From NCBI RefSeq assembly GCF_015555905.1, contig NZ_JADNLK010000014.1:24381-88380 (forward strand): 64,000 nucleotides of DNA, read 5' to 3'. The notes below the pieces were generated by a model. That model was not told where the DNA came from. It made no database searches and saw only the letters and a program-made list of their open reading frames with translations. Below, piece after piece: positions 34,430 to 43,407 of the stretch. The stretch is from Clostridium sp. D43t1_170807_H7 (lineage in GTDB: Bacteria; Bacillota; Clostridia; Clostridiales; Clostridiaceae). Within the stretch, counting starts at the first letter, position 1. Every line of letters begins with the position of its first letter. The translations under genes and the position numbers were made by a program.

Positions 34430-35237
34430 TTGGATGAAAAATTTATGGAGTTAGCCATTAAATTGGCAAAGAAAGGTGAAGGAAAAGTAAATCCAAATCC
34501 AATGGTTGGAGCTGTAATTGTAAAGGATGGAATTGTAATCGGAGAAGGCTATCACGAAAGATATGGAGAAGGACATGCTGAAGTAAATGCATTTAAAAGC
34601 TTAAAGGAAGATCCAAGTGGATCTACTATGTATATAACTTTAGAACCGTGCTCTCATTATGGTAAAACGCCACCATGTGCAGATAAAATAATTGAAAATA
34701 ATATAAAGCGAGTGGTTATTGGAATGATAGATCCTAATCCATTAGTTGCAGGAAATGGAGTAGATAAATTAAAAAAGGCTGGTATAGAAGTAAAGGTTGG
34801 TGTATTAGAAGATAAATGTAAAAACCTTAATGAAGTATTTATAAAATATATATTAACTAAAAAGCCTTTTGTGGTATTAAAAACTGCTATGTCTCTTGAT
34901 GGGAAAATAGCAACAAGAACTGGTGAATCTAAATGTGCTAATTATAGACGAAAAAAATGGACAGGTTGATTTAAGTGCTCTTATAAAAAAACTTGGGGAA
35001 TTAAATATAGATAGTATTTTATTAGAAGGAGGGTCAACACTTAATTATTCTGCTTTAGAAGAAAGTATAGTTGATAAAGTAATGATTTATATATCTCCTA
35101 AAATTATAGGAGGAGAATCCTCTAAAACACCAGTAGGTGGAATAGGAATAGATAAATTAAATGATGCCTTTAAATTGAAAGATATTACTACCAATATTGT
35201 AGATGAAGATATTTTAGTTGAAGGATATATATGTTAG
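34430..35237 (+). pseudogene. ribD: ribD (deaminase/reductase) with internal deletion and frameshift
   Basis: TTG 34430 lies just after GAGGTGAT; a GTG at 34421 is inside that site. The deaminase domain is whole: HAEVNAFKSL with zinc His and catalytic Glu, and PCSHYGKTPPC with zinc Cys residues. The reductase domain begins VVLKTAMSLDGKIATRTGES and breaks at about 34931. It resumes in another frame with NVLIIDEKNGQVDLSALIKK, ILLEGGSTLNYS and SPKIIGGESS, ending at TAG 35237. Roughly 90-100 reductase residues that bind substrate and NADPH are missing. RibD normally makes the ribitylaminopyrimidine precursor of riboflavin. The reductase step should be lost. Confidence 0.85.
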
Positions 35238-35248
35238 GTGGTGATTAT

Positions 35249-35905
35249 ATGTTTACAGGTATAATTGAAGAATTAGGTGTTATACAGGAAATAAAAAAAA
35301 GTAGCAAATCTTCAAAATTATTAATTAAAGCAAATAAGGTTTTAGAAAATACAAATGTAGGAGATAGTATTTGTACTAATGGGGTATGCCTTACTGTGAC
35401 AGATTTAAAAGCAAATAGTTTTGAGGCTGATGTAATGGCTGAAACATTAAGAAGGAGTAACTTAGGAGATTTAACTGTTGGAAGTAAGGTTAATCTAGAA
35501 AGAGCATTAACACTAGAAAGTAGACTTGGAGGTCACATTGTAAGTGGACATATAGATGGAGTAGGCGAAATCATTTCATTAGTAAAAGAAGATAATGCTA
35601 CTTGGGTAACCGTAAAAGCTAAAAGTGATATTTTAAGATATGTAGTGCTAAAAGGTTCAATAACAATAGATGGTATAAGTTTAACAGTTGCATATGTAGA
35701 TGAAAATGTATTTAAAGTTTCAATAATACCTCATACTGCACAAGAAACTACATTGTTAAATAAATCTATTGGTGAAACTGTTAATCTTGAATGTGATGTG
35801 ATTTCAAAATATGTTGAAAAGCTTATGGGACTTACAACAAAGGAAGAAAATAAAAAGAATACATTATTAACAGAAGATTTTTTAAAAGAAAATGGATTTT
35901 TTTAA
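35249..35905 (+). CDS. ribE: Riboflavin synthase alpha subunit
   Basis: The start is ATG 35249 (MFTGIIEELGVIQEI), after TTAGGTGGTGATT. 218 residues, two lumazine-binding repeats: the first with GDSICTNGVCLTV, the second with ISLTVAYVDENVFKVSIIPH TAQETTL. It dismutates two dimethylribityllumazine molecules to riboflavin. It is the only gene of the former ribD-ribE-ribBA-ribH operon that appears complete. With its neighbours broken, the substrate cannot be made by this operon, so the gene is probably on the way to decay. Confidence 0.9.
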   Translation: MFTGIIEELGVIQEIKKSSKSSKLLIKANKVLENTNVGDSICTNGVCLTVTDLKANSFEADVMAETLRRSNLGDLTVGSKVNLERALTLESRLGGHIVSGHIDGVGEIISLVKEDNATWVTVKAKSDILRYVVLKGSITIDGISLTVAYVDENVFKVSIIPHTAQETTLLNKSIGETVNLECDVISKYVEKLMGLTTKEENKKNTLLTEDFLKENGFF

Positions 35906-35925
35906 TTTGAAGGGAGTAATGGTTT

Positions 35926-36156
35926 ATGTATAAATTTAATAGCGTTGAAGAAGCAATAAAAGATATAAAAGATGGAAAAATTGTTATTGTTGTTGATAAT
36001 CCTAATAGAGAAAATGAAAATAATCCTAGGAAGATAGATGGTTTGGAAAGTTGTGGAATAGAGATTGTAAATAGAGTTCCAATTCAGATGAACCATAATG
36101 AGAAAAATGAGTTTTACTTACAAACTAAAAAAGAAAAACTTGGGCATATGCTTTAA
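35926..36156 (+). pseudogene. ribBA: ribBA scar: N- and C-terminal ends joined
   Basis: ATG 35926 follows GAAGGGAGTAATGGTTT. Residues 1-32 ([20 protein letters not shown]) are the start of dihydroxybutanone-phosphate synthase. Residues about 36-76 ([29 protein letters not shown]) are the end of GTP cyclohydrolase II. About 320 residues containing both active sites have been removed in frame, leaving a 76-residue peptide with a good ribosome binding site and stop. This is a clear deletion scar, not a small gene. Confidence 0.88.
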
Positions 36157-36299
36157 AGTTATTAGAGTTTTATAGTAAAACCAATGAACAAGTATAGTTT
36201 ATATTACTTTTAGAAAAATAAGGATTCAAGTTAAAAATGTAGGACAAGTTATAAATTAAAAATTATATAAAATGAATGAAAATTTAGGAGGAAGAAAAA

Positions 36300-37189
<890 letters not shown>

Positions 37190-37196
<7 letters not shown>

Positions 37197-37220
37197 CTTT
37201 TATTAGCTATATCTCTTTTA
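37190..37220 (+). terminator. Intrinsic terminator
   Basis: GATATAGCT pairs with AGCTATATC and is followed by TCTTTT. It overlaps the end of the HAD part of the fusion. Confidence 0.7.
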
Positions 37221-37312
37221 AAAAAGTTAATAGTAGATATATTAAAGGAATAATGGTAGTAGATGTAGAATAAAAGAAATATGGTATATGGGTGTTTATA
37301 AGGAGGTGTATT

Positions 37313-38083
37313 ATGACAATTATTAAAAATGAAATACCAATATTAGAATATGATGATAATGAACTTTCAGTTATAATGCCTAATCATGAGAAATTAGAGT
37401 TAAAACTACCTAAGAAAGCAGTCTTTGCTTTTTTAGGTAAGCATATTGATGAGTATGCTAATAAACACAATTGTAAGGTAGTTGCCGAATTTGAATCAGC
37501 AACTAAATCATATCCTATATACATAACTAATTATAAAGGCTATGAAATATGTTTATGTCAAGCTCCTGTAGGTTCTGCTGCAGCAACTCAAATATTAGAT
37601 TGGTTAATTAGTTATGGAGTTAAAGAAGTAATATCGGCTGGTTCATGTGGTGCGTTGATTGATATACCAGAAAACACTTTTTTAGTTCCAACAAAGGCAT
37701 TAAGAGATGAGGGAACTTCATATCATTATTTAAAACCTTCAAGATTTATTGAGTTAAATCAAATTGGGTTAAAAGCTATTGAATTTGCATTAAATGAGAA
37801 TAATTATTCATATATAGAATGCATAACATGGAGTACTGATGGTTTTTTTAGAGAGACTAAAGATAAGGTTGATTATAGAAGAAGTGAGGGGTGCTCTGTT
37901 GTTGAAATGGAATGCTCAGCCTTAGCAGCATGTTCTAGTTTTAGGAACATAATATTTGGACAAATTTTATTTACAGCAGATACATTGGCTGATATAGAAA
38001 ATTATGATGAGAGAGGCTGGGGTGGAGATTCATTTGAGATTGCTTTATCTTTATGCCTAGATTCTGTTATTAGTATAAAATGA
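37313..38083 (+). CDS. Nucleoside phosphorylase (PNP/UDP family)
   Basis: The start is ATG 37313, after ATAAGGAGGTGTATT. 256 residues. Family blocks are visible: phosphate-binding SAGSCGAL, YEICLCQAPVGSAAATQILD, and VVEMECSALAACSSFRN with the Glu-Met-Glu that holds the ribose. Asp in LFTADTLAD is the usual base-contacting position. It cleaves nucleosides with phosphate for salvage; the specificity (uridine or purine) is unclear. Intact and monocistronic. Confidence 0.85.
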   Translation: MTIIKNEIPILEYDDNELSVIMPNHEKLELKLPKKAVFAFLGKHIDEYANKHNCKVVAEFESATKSYPIYITNYKGYEICLCQAPVGSAAATQILDWLISYGVKEVISAGSCGALIDIPENTFLVPTKALRDEGTSYHYLKPSRFIELNQIGLKAIEFALNENNYSYIECITWSTDGFFRETKDKVDYRRSEGCSVVEMECSALAACSSFRNIIFGQILFTADTLADIENYDERGWGGDSFEIALSLCLDSVISIK

Positions 38084-38118
38084 TTTAAATCTTTAAATTA
38101 CTTTGATTATTCCAAAGA

Positions 38119-38160
38119 AGTCTGTATCAAAACTTATATATAAGTATTTTGATGCAGACT
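38119..38160. terminator. Terminator-like hairpin between convergent genes
   Basis: AGTCTGTATCAAAA pairs with TTTTGATGCAGACT (one G-U). The T tail is weak on both strands. It sits between the phosphorylase gene (+) and birA (-). Confidence 0.65.
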
Positions 38161-38227
38161 CTATTTATATTGTTTTTGAATTTTCATTAACATAATGGAT
38201 AATTTGAATAACAATAAACTTTTCTAT

Positions 38228-39205
38228 TTAACTCAACCTCCTAATACTTATTTCACCTGAATTTAATATTTTTATAGAACCATCATCATGTTTTATTACT
38301 AAAGAACCATCATTATTTATATCAATAGCTCTACCCTTGGAATAAATTCCACCACTTGTATACATTATCTCTTGATTTAGAATAATACTTCTTTTCTTAT
38401 ATTCTGAAATAAAGTTATAGTCTTTAATTTTGGGAATAATACTTAAAATATTATTCAGTATTTCTGCACAAAGTATATTTCTATTTATACCATTACTATT
38501 ACCATTATAAAGAGAGTCTGCAATTTCTTTAAGATCATCTGGGAAATTATCTTTAGGATTATTAAAATTAATTCCTATTCCTAAAATTAAGTAGTCGATA
38601 GTTCCACTTTCAAAGTTAGTAGAAGCTTCTGTTAAGATACCACCTATCTTTTTATTATTTATATAAATATCATTTATCCATTTAATTTGACATTCTATGC
38701 CCGTAACTTTATGTATTGCATCACATATAGCTACAGATGAAGATGTTGTAATTAATACAGAATCCATTGCTGTTAGTGTTGGACGTAATATAATGCTCAT
38801 ATAAATACCTGTATTAGCTGGAGAGTAAAATGATCTGCCCATTCTACCTTTACCTTGTGTTTGTTCTTCTGAAATAACAACAGTTCCATGCTTAGCTCCA
38901 GATAAAGCTAATTTTTTTGCAACTTCATTAGTAGAGGAAGTTGTTTTATAAATATATATATCTACATTTGAAAAATCTTTATTTAAATATAGAGAAATAC
39001 CTTCTTTAGATATAAGATCTGTATTATCTGCTAGGGAATATCCTTTGTTTGTTACAGCATTAATTGTATATCCATCATCTCTTAATGAATTTATAGCTTT
39101 CCAAATTGAAGTTCTTGATAGGTTTAAAGTTTTGGCCATTTCAGCGCCAGAAACCGTTTTTCCTTTATTTTCTTCTAAAACTTTTAAAACCTTACTTTTT
39201 AACAT
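38228..39205 (-). CDS. birA: Biotin--protein ligase / biotin operon repressor BirA
   Basis: 325 residues, bifunctional form. The N-terminal winged helix (1-65) reads TVSGAEMAKTLNLSRTSIWK AINSLRDDGY. The central ligase has SSTNEVAKKL, the biotinyl-AMP loop QGKGRMGRSF, and KWINDIYINNKKIGGILTE. The C-terminal SH3-like domain ends GSIKILNSGEISIRRL. It adds biotin to carboxylase carrier proteins and represses biotin genes. The minus-strand ribosome binding site is AGGAGGTAAATT. No biotin gene is in the window. Intact. Confidence 0.9.
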   Translation of the reverse strand: MLKSKVLKVLEENKGKTVSGAEMAKTLNLSRTSIWKAINSLRDDGYTINAVTNKGYSLADNTDLISKEGISLYLNKDFSNVDIYIYKTTSSTNEVAKKLALSGAKHGTVVISEEQTQGKGRMGRSFYSPANTGIYMSIILRPTLTAMDSVLITTSSSVAICDAIHKVTGIECQIKWINDIYINNKKIGGILTEASTNFESGTIDYLILGIGINFNNPKDNFPDDLKEIADSLYNGNSNGINRNILCAEILNNILSIIPKIKDYNFISEYKKRSIILNQEIMYTSGGIYSKGRAIDINNDGSLVIKHDDGSIKILNSGEISIRRLS

Positions 39206-39434
39206 AATAATTTACCTCCTAGAAAAATTATATTGACTCAAAAATAGTTTGTCAATCAAGATATTAAAGTCAGTTAACAATTAAGTGTATATATTTATAA
39301 ATAGGGTTAATTTGAAAAATATCCCAGAAAATTATGTAGATATAAAGTTGAGAAAAAAGTATTAATGTGACAATCATAAAAAAAGTCTATATAATATTAA
39401 ATGAAGTTATGATAAAAGAAAGGGATGATTTAAA

Positions 39435-39845
39435 ATGGGAGAAAGAAAAAATAAAGCAATAGAGTTGCATAGTAATAGATATACATGTTCTCAAGCTGTG
39501 GCATGTGCTTTTTGTGATTTAGTTGATGTGGATGAAGCTACAATGAAAGATATGGTTAGAAGATATAGTGGTGGAGCATATAAAGTATGTGGGGCTGTAA
39601 TGGGTGCATATGTTATAGTTAATTACTTAAATGAAAATGTAAATCTAGAAAATCCAGCAGAACCAATTAAGGAAGATATAGAGCTGTTAAATGAAATAGA
39701 AAGAAGATTTAAAGAAAAAAATACATCAGTTTTATGTAAAGAATTAAAAGGAATTACTACAGGTACAGTTTTACGTTCTTGTAGAGGATGTGTAGAAGAT
39801 GCAGCTGAAATACTAGAAGAAATAGTAAAGAAAAAGATGAATTGA
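39435..39845 (+). CDS. C_GCAxxG_C_C family redox-type protein
   Basis: 136 residues after GAAAGGGATGATTTAAA. Conserved cysteines follow the family signature: YTCSQAVACAF, KVCGAVMGAYVI, SVLCKELKG, and SCRGCVEDAAEILEE at the end. Such proteins are common in anaerobes and are thought to bind metal or do redox chemistry; no reaction is established. Intact, with no operon partner. Confidence 0.85.
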   Translation: MGERKNKAIELHSNRYTCSQAVACAFCDLVDVDEATMKDMVRRYSGGAYKVCGAVMGAYVIVNYLNENVNLENPAEPIKEDIELLNEIERRFKEKNTSVLCKELKGITTGTVLRSCRGCVEDAAEILEEIVKKKMN

Positions 39846-40066
39846 TGTTGTTAAATAAAGCTTATAAATTAAGGTAAGGTTGATTAATAAATTATACTAA
39901 AATTTAAGTAACTATATATGCAAAAATAAATATAATAACTGTGTGTCAATATTTAATGTTAATAATTAGTTATATAAAATAAGAAATTTATGGAACTTTT
40001 TATGTGCTTTATAAATCTAATAGGTATAAATTAAATTTTAGTTATGTAGTATGGGGGGTAAAAGAA

Positions 40067-40267
40067 GTGTTGAAGAAATTAATTTTATCAGAAAAAGATT
40101 ATGAATATTTAACAAAAGGATTAGCTAGCGGGGTGGGCTTAGGAATAATAATTGGAGCTTTAGTAGAAGATATTTTATTTTTCTTTGCACTTGGAGGCAT
40201 TTTAGGAATTATAGGATCAGGTATATTTTCATTTTATAGAAAATTTAAAGTAGATCATAAAATTTAA
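40067..40267 (+). CDS. Small glycine-rich membrane protein
   Basis: GTG 40067 follows ATGGGGGGTAAAAGAA at good distance; the open frame begins earlier at 40004 without a site. 66 residues with two hydrophobic helices (ASGVGLGIIIGALVEDILFF and ALGGILGIIGSGIFSFY) and a basic tail. No family recognised. It looks intact, with a terminator downstream. Confidence 0.55.
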   Translation: MLKKLILSEKDYEYLTKGLASGVGLGIIIGALVEDILFFFALGGILGIIGSGIFSFYRKFKVDHKI

Positions 40268-40291
40268 TATTAATATTTTTTCATAAGAATT

Positions 40292-40340
40292 AAAAGGTTG
40301 TATCTAATAATTATTTATTATTAGTATAATCTTTTTTTTA
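40292..40340 (+). terminator. Intrinsic terminator
   Basis: AAAGGTTGTATCTAATAAT pairs with ATTATTAGTATAATCTTT with small mismatches, followed by a long T run. Confidence 0.8.
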
Positions 40341-40462
40341 TTTTATAATAAACCTTATAAAAGTTAACAATGAAGCTACTAAAGTGAATATATTATTAAT
40401 AATAATGAGAGTTAATTTAAAAGTAAGTATAACATTGAATAAATATACTGGAGGAATATAAA

Positions 40463-42730
40463 ATGGATGTTAAAAAGCTTATATCAGAAATGACTTTGGT
40501 GGAAAAGGCAAGTCTTTGTTCGGGAAATGATTTTTGGCATACGAAACCTATTGAAAGATTGAAAATTCCTAACATTATGTTAAGTGATGGCCCTCATGGA
40601 ATTAGAAAACAAGAATTATCAGGAGATAATTTAGGTATTTATAATAGTATAAAAGCAGTATGCTTTCCAACAGCATGCGCAACTGCATCATCTTTTGATT
40701 GCGAGTTAATGTACGAGTTAGGAGAAATATTAGCTATTGAATGTCAAAGTGAAAATATAGGCGTTATATTAGGTCCTGCTATAAATATTAAGAGATCTCC
40801 TTTATGTGGAAGAAATTTCGAGTATATTTCTGAAGATCCATATTTATCTTCACAAATGGCAAGTAGTTATATAAAAGGTATTCAAAGCAAAAATATTGGC
40901 ACATGTCCTAAGCATTTTATTGCAAATAACCAAGAAACTAGGCGTATGACGTCTAGTTCTGAAATTGATGAAAGAACCCTTAGAGAAATATATTTGGCTT
41001 CATTTGAAAAGGCAGTAATTGATGCAAAACCTTGGACAGTTATGTGTTCATATAATAAGGTTAATGGTATACAAATTTCAGAAAGTAAGAGATTTTTAAA
41101 TGATATATTAAGAGATGAATGGAATTTTGATGGATGTGTTGTTAGTGATTGGGGAGCAGTTAAAGATAGAGTAAAGGGGCTAGAGGCTGGTTTAGATTTA
41201 GAGATGCCATCATCTAATGGATTAAGGGATGAGTTAATAGTAAAGGCTGTTAAAGAAGGAAAGTTAGACATAAATACTCTTAATAAAGCCGTAGAAAGAA
41301 TTTTGAATTTGATTTATAAACTTGAAGAAAATAAAAATACCAACACATTATATGATAAGGAGCTACATCATAAAATAGCTAGAAAAATAGAAAGTGAATC
41401 TATTATTTTATTAAAGAATGATAATATATTACCCTTAGATAGTGAATCTAAAACAGCATTTATCGGTTTATTTGCAGAAAATCCACGTTATCAAGGTGGA
41501 GGAAGTTCACATATAAATTCTTTTAAAGTAGAAAGTGCTTTAGACGCTGTCAAATCTAAACAAGAGATATTTTATGCTAAAGGATATAATATAGATGATG
41601 ATATTATAGATGATAAATTAATTAATGAAGCAGTTAAATTAGCTAGTAATGTAGATACTGCTGTGATTTTTGCCGGATTACCAGATAGTTTTGAATCAGA
41701 GGGATATGATAGAAAACATATGAGATTACCAGAATGCCAAAATACTTTAATAGAATCAGTAAGTAAGGTTCAGCCTAATACCATAGTTATACTTCATAAT
41801 GGATCACCAGTTGAAATGCCTTGGATAAATAATGTTAAAGGTATAATAGAAGTATATTTAGGCGGTGAGGCTGTAGGAGGTGCAACTATTGATGTATTAT
41901 ATGGTGATGTAAATCCAAGTGGAAAGCTAGCCGAAACATTCCCTATTAAATTAGAAGATAATCCTTCTTATATATTTTATGGTGGTGAAAAGGATAAGGT
42001 TGAATACAGGGAGGGAATTTTCGTAGGATATCGTTATTATGATAAAAAGAATGCTGAAGTATTATTTCCATTTGGATATGGTTTAAGCTATACAACTTTT
42101 GAATATTCTAATTTGAGATTAGATAAAAAGTCTATGAAAGATACAGAAACTTTAAAGGTATGTGTAGATATAAGTAATATAGGCAAAGTTTTTGGTAAAG
42201 AAGTACTTCAACTTTATATTGAAGATTTAGAGAGTACAGTTATTAGACCTATTAGAGAGTTAAAGGAATTTACAAAAGTAGCTTTAAAGCCTGGTGAAAC
42301 TAAAACAGTAAAATTTGAATTATCCAAACGTGCTTTTGCTTATTACAACACTAAAATTAATGATTGGCATGTAGAAAGTGGAGAATTCAATATTGCTATT
42401 GGTAAATCATCAAGAGATATAGTTTGTAGAGAAAAAGTATTTGTTGAATCAACTGTGACTATACCTGTTATTTATGATGAAAATAGTACAATAGGTGATA
42501 TTTTATCAAACCCTGAATCAGTTATCAAATTAAAGGCTTTATTTGATAAATATGCTTCAAAAAATGAATTTACAAGTATAAGTAAGGAGTACGCTTCATT
42601 AGAATCATTATCTCAAGAACTAATAGAAGAAACTATTAACTCTATTCCTTTAAGGCAATTAATTGTTTTTTTAGGTGGTGTATTTACTTACGATGATCTT
42701 AACGAAGTTATAAAATTGTTAAATGAATAA
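40463..42730 (+). CDS. bglB: Family 3 glycoside hydrolase, beta-glucosidase B type
   Basis: 755 residues after ACTGGAGGAATATAAA. The opening LISEMTLVEKASLCSGNDFW and LSDGPHGIRKQ closely follow clostridial BglB. The GH3 barrel contains KHFIANNQETRRM (substrate-binding Lys-His) and the nucleophile in VVSDWGA (Asp near 229). The second domain has GGGSSHINSFKVESAL and ESEGYDR. A fibronectin III-like domain ends the enzyme core (YVGY-like FVGYRYYDKKNAEVLFPFG). No signal peptide, so it is cytosolic and hydrolyses short beta-glucosides taken up by the cell. Complete. Confidence 0.92.
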   Translation: MDVKKLISEMTLVEKASLCSGNDFWHTKPIERLKIPNIMLSDGPHGIRKQELSGDNLGIYNSIKAVCFPTACATASSFDCELMYELGEILAIECQSENIGVILGPAINIKRSPLCGRNFEYISEDPYLSSQMASSYIKGIQSKNIGTCPKHFIANNQETRRMTSSSEIDERTLREIYLASFEKAVIDAKPWTVMCSYNKVNGIQISESKRFLNDILRDEWNFDGCVVSDWGAVKDRVKGLEAGLDLEMPSSNGLRDELIVKAVKEGKLDINTLNKAVERILNLIYKLEENKNTNTLYDKELHHKIARKIESESIILLKNDNILPLDSESKTAFIGLFAENPRYQGGGSSHINSFKVESALDAVKSKQEIFYAKGYNIDDDIIDDKLINEAVKLASNVDTAVIFAGLPDSFESEGYDRKHMRLPECQNTLIESVSKVQPNTIVILHNGSPVEMPWINNVKGIIEVYLGGEAVGGATIDVLYGDVNPSGKLAETFPIKLEDNPSYIFYGGEKDKVEYREGIFVGYRYYDKKNAEVLFPFGYGLSYTTFEYSNLRLDKKSMKDTETLKVCVDISNIGKVFGKEVLQLYIEDLESTVIRPIRELKEFTKVALKPGETKTVKFELSKRAFAYYNTKINDWHVESGEFNIAIGKSSRDIVCREKVFVESTVTIPVIYDENSTIGDILSNPESVIKLKALFDKYASKNEFTSISKEYASLESLSQELIEETINSIPLRQLIVFLGGVFTYDDLNEVIKLLNE

Positions 42731-42803
42731 AATATAAATCTGAAATGATTTAGTTATCTATAAGATAATTGATACAAAGAATATACGTCAAAAAAGGTTA
42801 TTG

Positions 42804-42849
42804 ATTTGTTATATAAAATTGTTGATAACAACAATTTTATATAACAAAT
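42804..42849. repeat. 21-bp perfect inverted repeat without T tail
   Basis: Bases 42804-42824 are exactly complementary to 42829-42849 with loop ATAA. The stem is nearly all A/T and no T run follows, so it is unlike the other terminators here. It lies 75 bases after bglB. Confidence 0.7.
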
Positions 42850-43000
42850 ATTTATGCTGTATAGAAGATAAGTTATTAATATGATTTTAAAATAATCAGT
42901 ATGAACTTTATATAAAATAATCTATACTAATATAAACTTAATTATTTTTATAATTTAGAGTAAAATATATAAAAAGTATAATAGTAAAGGAGTAAATATA

Positions 43001-43318
43001 ATGGAAAATACAATAAATAGAATAAGAAAATTTAGAAAGGATAGAGAATGGGATCAATTTCATTCACCTTCTAATTTAGCAAAAGCAATTTCTATAGAAG
43101 CTGCAGAGTTATTAGAAGAATTTTTATGGGATAATGAAAATTATAATAAACAGAATGTTGAAGAAGAATTAGCTGATGTTATGGTCTATTGTCTACAGAT
43201 GGCAGATGCTTTAAATGTTGATATAAATGATATTATTAATAAAAAAATGGATAAAAATGAAAAGAAATATCCAGTAGAAAAGTCTAGGGGAAACAGTAAA
43301 AAATATAATGAATTATAA
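43001..43318 (+). CDS. MazG-like nucleotide pyrophosphohydrolase
   Basis: 105 residues behind TAAAGGAGTAAATATA. It has the all-alpha NTP-PPase pattern EAAELLEEFLWD and ELADVMVYCLQMAD, giving the E-x2-E and E-x2-D magnesium residues, and ends KYPVEKSRG. It is the short single-domain form (iMazG/RS21-C6 type) that removes pyrophosphate from non-canonical nucleotides such as dCTP analogues. It lies 90 bases upstream of metH without a visible terminator, so co-transcription is possible. Intact. Confidence 0.85.
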   Translation: MENTINRIRKFRKDREWDQFHSPSNLAKAISIEAAELLEEFLWDNENYNKQNVEEELADVMVYCLQMADALNVDINDIINKKMDKNEKKYPVEKSRGNSKKYNEL

Positions 43319-43407
43319 TTTTAAAGTTTTGTAATTATATGTATTGTAAATAAAATTAAAAAAATGTATAATTATTCTAAAACTTATAAGTAAAGGCAGG
43401 AAAGCAA

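Noticed and set aside
34300..34430. FMN riboswitch before ribD
   Set aside because: The conserved core (AGGGTATCTTCAGGGCAGG-like and CCGGTGGT) is absent; only a terminator hairpin is present.
35926..36156. A genuine 76-residue small protein
   Set aside because: Its two halves match opposite ends of RibBA exactly in position and order, so it is a deletion scar.
39206..39300. BirA operator upstream of birA
   Set aside because: TTGAC...GTCAA and a lone GTTAACAA half are visible, but the two-half spacing of a BirA box is not satisfied.
43319..43407. Cobalamin or SAM riboswitch before metH
   Set aside because: The gap is 89 bases, AT-rich and without any conserved core; too short for either class.
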